Under the pieces are notes generated by a model. That model was given only the letters and a program-made list of their open reading frames with translations. It made no database searches and was not told where the DNA came from. 32,180 bases of DNA from Verrucomicrobiota bacterium. Its GTDB lineage: Bacteria; Verrucomicrobiota; Verrucomicrobiia; Limisphaerales; SXTU01. Below are positions 28,462 to 32,180 of the stretch, one piece after another (position 1 is the first letter of the stretch; each line of letters starts with the position of its first letter). The position numbers and the translations under genes are program-made. The stretch spans positions 1-32,180 of the forward strand of contig JACRKB010000182.1 of the NCBI GenBank assembly GCA_016235545.1. The letters run 5' to 3'.

Positions 28462-29454
28462 ATGAAAGCAAAACTCCTCGCCCTCCCGCTCGCGCTTCTC
28501 GCCCTCGCCGTCGGTTGCAACAAGCCCGCCGAGCCAGCCAAGCCCTCCACCTCCGCCAAACCAGCCGCGTCCGCGCCCGCCAAGAAAGGCACCATCGGCG
28601 TCACGTTGCTCACATTGCAAAACCCGTTCTTCAAGGTCATCGGCGACCACATCACCGCCGAGGCCGCCAAGCACGGCTACGACACCATCGTCCTCAGCGC
28701 CGACACCGACGTCGCACGGCAGGCGAACCATGTGAAGGACTTCATCGTGAAGAAGTGCGTCGCCATCGTCCTCAGCCCGTGTGAGTCGCGCTCCATCGTG
28801 CCGGTGATTCAGGAGGCCAACGCCGCCGGCATCCCTGTGCTCACCGTGGACATCCCCTGCAACGAGCCGGGCGTGAAGCTCCTCACGCAGGTCGCCACGG
28901 ACAACTACGGCGGCGGCAAGGAAGCGGGCCGCGCGATGATTGAGGCGCTCGGCACTGCGGGCGGCAAGGTGGCGATTCTCCACTTCAAGCAAGCCGAGTC
29001 CTGCCGCCTCCGCGTGAACGGCTTCCGCGAAGTCATTGACGCCCACAACGCCAAGGCCGGCGCGAAAATCAACCTTGTCATGGAACTCGACGGCGGCGGC
29101 GCGAAGGACGTGGGTTACAAAGCCGCCGAGGACGCCCTTCAAGCCCACGGCGACCTGCGGGGCGTCTTCGCCATCAACGACCCGTCCGCCCTCGGCGCGC
29201 GCGCGGCCATCGAGAAGGCCGGCAAGACCGCGCAGATTGTCATCGTCGGCTTCGACGGCCAGCCCGAAGGCAAGCAAGCCATCAAGGACGGCAAGATTTA
29301 CGCCGACCCGATTCAGTTCCCCGACAAGATGGGCATCGAAATCGTCCGCGCCATCGTGAAGCACTCCAAAGGCGAAGAAGTGCCCAAGGAGATGCTGATT
29401 CCGACCAGCCTGTATCGGAAGGCGGATGCGATGAAGGATACGGAGCTGAAGTGA
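28462..29454 (+). CDS. Sugar ABC transporter substrate-binding lipoprotein (ribose-binding-like)
   Basis: A 330-residue periplasmic binding protein of the RbsB type (Peripla_BP_4). A lipoprotein signal ends in LALAVGC with Cys19; a Pro/Ala/Lys linker (about 20-42) follows. The binding domain begins GTIGVTLLTLQNPFFKVIGDHITAEA, typical of this family, with DTDVARQANHVKDFIVKKCVAIVLSP, GIPVLTVDIP, VATDNYGGGKEAGRAM, VAILHFKQAESCRLRVNGF, GVFAINDPSALGA and IVGFDGQPEGKQAIKDGKI. The phenylalanine, asparagine and aspartate residues lining the ribose pocket have plausible counterparts, but the sugar is not predictable. No permease or ATPase gene follows: the next gene is aroE-like, beyond a heptad hairpin. 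It may serve a transporter encoded elsewhere or a sensory role. Confidence 0.93.
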   Translation: MKAKLLALPLALLALAVGCNKPAEPAKPSTSAKPAASAPAKKGTIGVTLLTLQNPFFKVIGDHITAEAAKHGYDTIVLSADTDVARQANHVKDFIVKKCVAIVLSPCESRSIVPVIQEANAAGIPVLTVDIPCNEPGVKLLTQVATDNYGGGKEAGRAMIEALGTAGGKVAILHFKQAESCRLRVNGFREVIDAHNAKAGAKINLVMELDGGGAKDVGYKAAEDALQAHGDLRGVFAINDPSALGARAAIEKAGKTAQIVIVGFDGQPEGKQAIKDGKIYADPIQFPDKMGIEIVRAIVKHSKGEEVPKEMLIPTSLYRKADAMKDTELK

Positions 29455-29459
29455 AAGAA

Positions 29460-29526
29460 GTGCTTAGTAATTAGTGCTTAGTCGTCGCACTCCCGAACCC
29501 GCCTCACTAATTACTAAGCACTAATT
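29460..29526. repeat. Inverted repeat with GTNNTTA heptad arms, locus 3
   Basis: Left units GTGCTTA, GTAATTA, GTGCTTA (29460-29480); right units ACTAATT, ACTAAGC, ACTAATT (29506-29526). Positions 29460-29476 and 29505-29521 form a perfect 17-base inverted repeat around a 28-base spacer. It begins five bases after the sugar-binding gene's stop and ends 12 bases before the aroE-like ATG. Confidence 0.93.
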
Positions 29527-29538
29527 ACTTCTTCCGAC

Positions 29539-30390
29539 ATGTCTTCCCCCGACTTCCTCCCCTCCCTCGTCGGCTCCCTGTCCGTCGGGGCCGCCGGCAA
29601 CCCGACCGTCGCGATGGTCGAGGCGGCCTTCCGCCATCACGGCCTGCACTGGCGCTACGTGAACATGGAGGTGCCGCCCGCCGGCCTCGCCGACGCCGTG
29701 CGCGGCGCGCGGGCAATGGGCTTCCGAGGCTTCAACCTCTCCATGCCGCACAAGGTCGCTGTCATCCCACTCCTCGACGGCCTTGGCGAATCCGCCACGC
29801 TCATCGGCGCGGTCAACTGCGTCGTGCGGCGCGGCGAGCAACTCATCGGCGAAAACACGGACGGCAAAGGCTTCCTCAAATCGCTCCAGGAAGTCTGCGA
29901 CCCGCGCGGGAAGAACATCGTGATGTTCGGAGCCGGCGGCGCAGCTCGGGCCGTGGCGGTGGAAGTCGGACTGACCGGTCCGAAGCAAATCACCATCGTC
30001 AATCGTGACGAATCACGCGGCACTGCGTTAGCCGACCATCTGCGCGAGCGATTGGCCCTCTCCGTCGCATTCGTCCCATGGTGCGGCGACTACTCCCTCC
30101 CCACCGACACCGACATCGTCATCAACGCCACCTCCATCGGCCTCTACGAGGCCGACGTCCGCCTCGCATTGAGCCTGGATTCCCTGAAGCCGAACATGGT
30201 GGTCGCCGACGTGGTCTTCAGCCCGCCGCAGACGCGCCTCCTCCGCGCCGCCGCCGCGCGCGGCTGCCGCACGCTCGACGGCCTCGGCATGCTCGTGAAC
30301 CAAGGCGTCATCGGCGTGCAGTATTGGACGGGCGTGAACCCGGACCCGACCGCCATGCGCCGCGCGCTGGAAGAGGCGATGGGAATCTGA
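29539..30390 (+). CDS. aroE: Shikimate dehydrogenase-like protein (divergent AroE family)
   Basis: A 283-residue NADP(H)-dependent oxidoreductase of the shikimate dehydrogenase family. Catalytic Lys72 (SMPHK) and Asp109 (ENTDGKG) are present, as are GAVNCV and the nucleotide-binding FGAGGAARAVAVEVG; NATSIGLY and GLGMLVNQGVIGVQYWTG complete the C-terminal half. The N-terminal H-S-x-S-P motif, whose serines bind the shikimate carboxylate, is replaced: the equivalent stretch reads GNPTVAMVEAAFRHHGL, with Asn21 and Thr23 in the serine positions. So the protein belongs to a divergent branch, and whether it makes shikimate or reduces a related compound is open. No other aromatic pathway gene is close. 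It follows the sugar-binding gene across a heptad hairpin. Confidence 0.85.
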   Translation: MSSPDFLPSLVGSLSVGAAGNPTVAMVEAAFRHHGLHWRYVNMEVPPAGLADAVRGARAMGFRGFNLSMPHKVAVIPLLDGLGESATLIGAVNCVVRRGEQLIGENTDGKGFLKSLQEVCDPRGKNIVMFGAGGAARAVAVEVGLTGPKQITIVNRDESRGTALADHLRERLALSVAFVPWCGDYSLPTDTDIVINATSIGLYEADVRLALSLDSLKPNMVVADVVFSPPQTRLLRAAAARGCRTLDGLGMLVNQGVIGVQYWTGVNPDPTAMRRALEEAMGI

Positions 30391-30468
30391 GAAAGCAGAA
30401 TGAACATCCGGTTGTATTCCACTCCGCCAACGGCACGCGACTGCCGCTTGAACGTCCATCCTCGGCTC

Positions 30469-30616
30469 GGGTGGAACGGGCCACCGGCCCGTTGCGGCGG
30501 GCGACTCGCCCGACGCTTACACTGCGCCAAGAACGCTCCTATCTGTTCGAGTGGTCACTGTGCCGAAAATCGTCGGCTAGTTGCCGCCGAGAACGGCCAG
30601 GTTTGCCGTTCCACCC
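30469..30616. repeat. Cluster of GC-rich hairpins between aroE and the mutarotase-like gene
   Basis: An outer pair GGGTGGAACGG (30469-30479) and CCGTTCCACCC (30606-30616) is a perfect 11-base inverted repeat. Inside lie two tight hairpins: AACGGGCC-ACC-GGCCCGTT (30475-30493) and CGGGCGA-C-TCGCCCG (30498-30512). They could end the aroE transcript, but no T-run follows. The rest of the 269-base gap has no recognisable feature. Confidence 0.8.
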
Positions 30617-30659
30617 AAACCAGTCTGTCAACAGCTCACCCAGCTAACCCAACACACTC

Positions 30660-31871
30660 ATGAAACATCGCTTCTCCACTCCAATTCTTGCACTCGTCCT
30701 CACCCTCTCTGCCCACGCCGGCCCCGGCGAGAAGACCCGCACCGTCGCCTCGCAGCCGAGCTGGATAGTCGCCACGCCGCAGGTTGAGCTGTCGCTCACA
30801 CACCTCGGCGGGCACATGGCTCCCGTCACCTTCTACCGCGACTCCGCCAAGCCCGTGCAGCCCTACCACATCAGCCCGTGGCAGGGAGAGAAGCACGCCT
30901 ACCCCGTGCCCGTGCTCGTGCCCTTGCGCGGCGATTTCTTCTGCCTGCCCTTCGGCGGCAACGGCGACGTGGTCAACGGCGAGAAGCACCCGCCGCACGG
31001 CGAGACCGCCGGTTCGCCCTGGAAGCACGTTGCCACGAAAAAATCCGGCGACGTCACCACGCTCACCGCCACGCTCGAAACGAAAGTTCGCCCCGGCAAA
31101 GTGACCAAGGAACTCTCCCTCGTGGACGGGCAGAACGTCGTTTACTCCCGCCACCTCATCGAAGGCTTCGCCGGCAAGACGCCCGTCGGCCACCACGCCA
31201 CGCTCGCGATGCCAGAGAAGGACGGCGCATTCCGCATCGCGACGAGTCCGTTCAAGTTCGGCATGGTCGCGCCCGGCCTCTTCAGCGACCCGAAGTCCGC
31301 CGAGTATCAAGCGCTGCAAATCGGCGCGCGCTTCACCGACCTCCACAAAGTCCCGCTCGCGTGGAAAGGCGCGCCCGACACCGACCTCGCGTCGCTGCCC
31401 GCGCGCAAAGGCCACGCGGACCTCTTCCTCCTCCTCAACGAACCGACCGGCCCCGCGTGGGTCACCGCCACGCGCGGCGACGAAGGCTGGGTGTGGTTCG
31501 CGCTCAAAGACCCGGCGGTGCTGAACGGCACGCTCTTCTGGCTGGAGAACCACGGTCGCCACGGCCTGCCGTGGTTCGGCCGCAACAACTGCGTCGGCAT
31601 CGAAGACATCACGGGCCACTGGGCCGACGGCCTCGCCGCGTCCATCGCGCCCAACGTGCTGTCGAAGGAAGGCATCGCGACGGCCATCGAGTTGAGCGCC
31701 ACGCGCCCGACCGCCGTGAACTACATCCAAGGTGTTGTCCGCGTGCCCGCCGGTTTCGTCGAAGTAAAGACGCTGGAGTTCGCCCCTGGCCAAGTGACCT
31801 TCACCTCCACCACCGGACAACGCGTCACCGCGCCGGTGCGGCATGAGTTTTTGAAGTCAGGAAAACTGTGA
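30660..31871 (+). CDS. Secreted galactose mutarotase-like protein
   Basis: A 403-residue exported protein. The signal peptide MKHRFSTPILALVLTLSAHA probably cleaves after AHA (residue 20). The mature part is beta-rich and resembles the galactose mutarotase superfamily: VELSLTHLGGHMAPVTFY near the start (the 'G.GG.. PV.' strand), LRGDFFCLPFGG, and the tail WLENHGRHGLPWFGRNNCVGIEDI, which fits the family's active-site-lining loop with a Glu as possible base. Similar secreted proteins of unknown substrate are frequent in Verrucomicrobia. Assignment is by overall pattern, not by a diagnostic motif. It stands alone, with hairpins both upstream and downstream. Confidence 0.65.
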   Translation: MKHRFSTPILALVLTLSAHAGPGEKTRTVASQPSWIVATPQVELSLTHLGGHMAPVTFYRDSAKPVQPYHISPWQGEKHAYPVPVLVPLRGDFFCLPFGGNGDVVNGEKHPPHGETAGSPWKHVATKKSGDVTTLTATLETKVRPGKVTKELSLVDGQNVVYSRHLIEGFAGKTPVGHHATLAMPEKDGAFRIATSPFKFGMVAPGLFSDPKSAEYQALQIGARFTDLHKVPLAWKGAPDTDLASLPARKGHADLFLLLNEPTGPAWVTATRGDEGWVWFALKDPAVLNGTLFWLENHGRHGLPWFGRNNCVGIEDITGHWADGLAASIAPNVLSKEGIATAIELSATRPTAVNYIQGVVRVPAGFVEVKTLEFAPGQVTFTSTTGQRVTAPVRHEFLKSGKL

Positions 31872-32180
31872 CGCACGAACCGCCTAACGCGGAGGCGAGA
31901 AGCTTTGGACCTTGCACGCTTTCTCCCTCACCCCGGCCCTCTCCCGCTGGGAGAGGGAGCCAGTCAGTCCGCGCTCGACAAGCCGAACGCACAATTTCGC
32001 TCCAACGCTGGCTGCGATTCTCCCTCTCCCAGTGGGATAGCACTGTTGGCTTGTGAGCAGCGGCAAATCCGAGCCCTGCGAAGGGAGAAAGTGAGGCGGC
32101 GTGGAGCACTAAAGGCCACAGCGACAACGTGATTGCGCCTCTCCTCCATAGCAATGAGGAAATGGCAGGAAGCAGCCCAA
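31872..32180. other. 309-base right end with no supported gene, mostly palindromic repeat
   Basis: After the mutarotase-like gene's stop, most of the sequence to the window end is a palindrome (listed separately). Short frames across it have no recognisable protein features. Confidence 0.55.
31919..32090. repeat. Palindromic repeat with CTCTCCC-type arms at the right end
   Basis: The small hairpin CCCTCTCCCGCTGGGAGAGG begins near 31937. TGGGAGAGGGAG (31948-31959) pairs perfectly with CTCCCTCTCCCA (32020-32031). An outer pair TTTCTCCCT (31920-31928) and AGGGAGAAA (32082-32090) is also perfect. Words of this kind are common intergenic palindromes in many bacteria. Confidence 0.85.

Noticed and set aside
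27980-28471. An upstream extension of the DUF1549/DUF1553 gene by 164 residues
   Set aside because: The extension translates palindromic repeat DNA and has no signal peptide; starting at 27979 yields a proper export segment.
28462-30390. The sugar-binding lipoprotein and aroE-like genes as one functional operon
   Set aside because: Same strand but different pathways, with a strong hairpin filling the 84-base gap; nothing shows a joint role.
30469-30512. A classical Rho-independent terminator after aroE
   Set aside because: The stems are strong but no run of T follows either one.

Overview
The window is about 32 kb of GC-rich bacterial chromosome with dense gene packing. The organism is most likely a member of Verrucomicrobiota, perhaps a Pedosphaera/Limisphaera-like lineage (inference). 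Three things point there: a DUF1549/DUF1553 protein beside two DUF1501 proteins (gene families concentrated in the Planctomycetes-Verrucomicrobia group), several secreted proteins with twin-arginine-like leaders, and starts that mostly lack Shine-Dalgarno sequences. I see no tRNA, rRNA, CRISPR array, transposase, integrase or phage gene.

Layout. Positions 1-4447 (minus strand) form a compact nucleotide-sugar operon: a GalU-like nucleotidyltransferase, a small membrane protein, and a large fusion of a GHMP/fucokinase-like domain with a UDPGP-type pyrophosphorylase domain that runs off the left edge. Positions 4609-6064 (minus) hold a secreted TIM-barrel sugar isomerase-like protein and a small secreted protein. 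Positions 6253-12811 (plus) hold a 1481-residue hybrid histidine kinase (GAF, five PAS, HisKA, HATPase, two receivers, Hpt), a double-ACT regulator and a GH13 amylase-family enzyme. Then come argF (minus), recG, thyA and a class V aminotransferase (plus), a methyltransferase (minus), a class C beta-lactamase-fold serine hydrolase and a DUF819 permease-like protein (plus). Positions 22483-27979 (minus) carry the DUF1549/DUF1553 gene, a small secreted protein and two DUF1501 genes. The right end (plus) has a sugar-binding lipoprotein, an aroE-like gene and a secreted mutarotase-like protein.

The most striking thing is the repeats rather than any one gene. Many gaps hold an inverted repeat. In the commonest class the arms are short imperfect tandem arrays with a unit of 6, 7 or 8 bases (for example GTNNTTA x3, or GTGRGMAR x8), with an unrelated spacer between the arms. 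The GTNNTTA family occurs at three separate loci. Elements of the same kinds also lie in frame inside real genes: twice in recG, once in the aminotransferase and once in the kinase/pyrophosphorylase fusion, each adding residues at what looks like a variable position. This resembles a mix of cyanobacterial short tandemly repeated repetitive (STRR) sequences and the gene-invading Rickettsia palindromic elements. I know of no described verrucomicrobial counterpart, so it is the best candidate here for an undescribed system.
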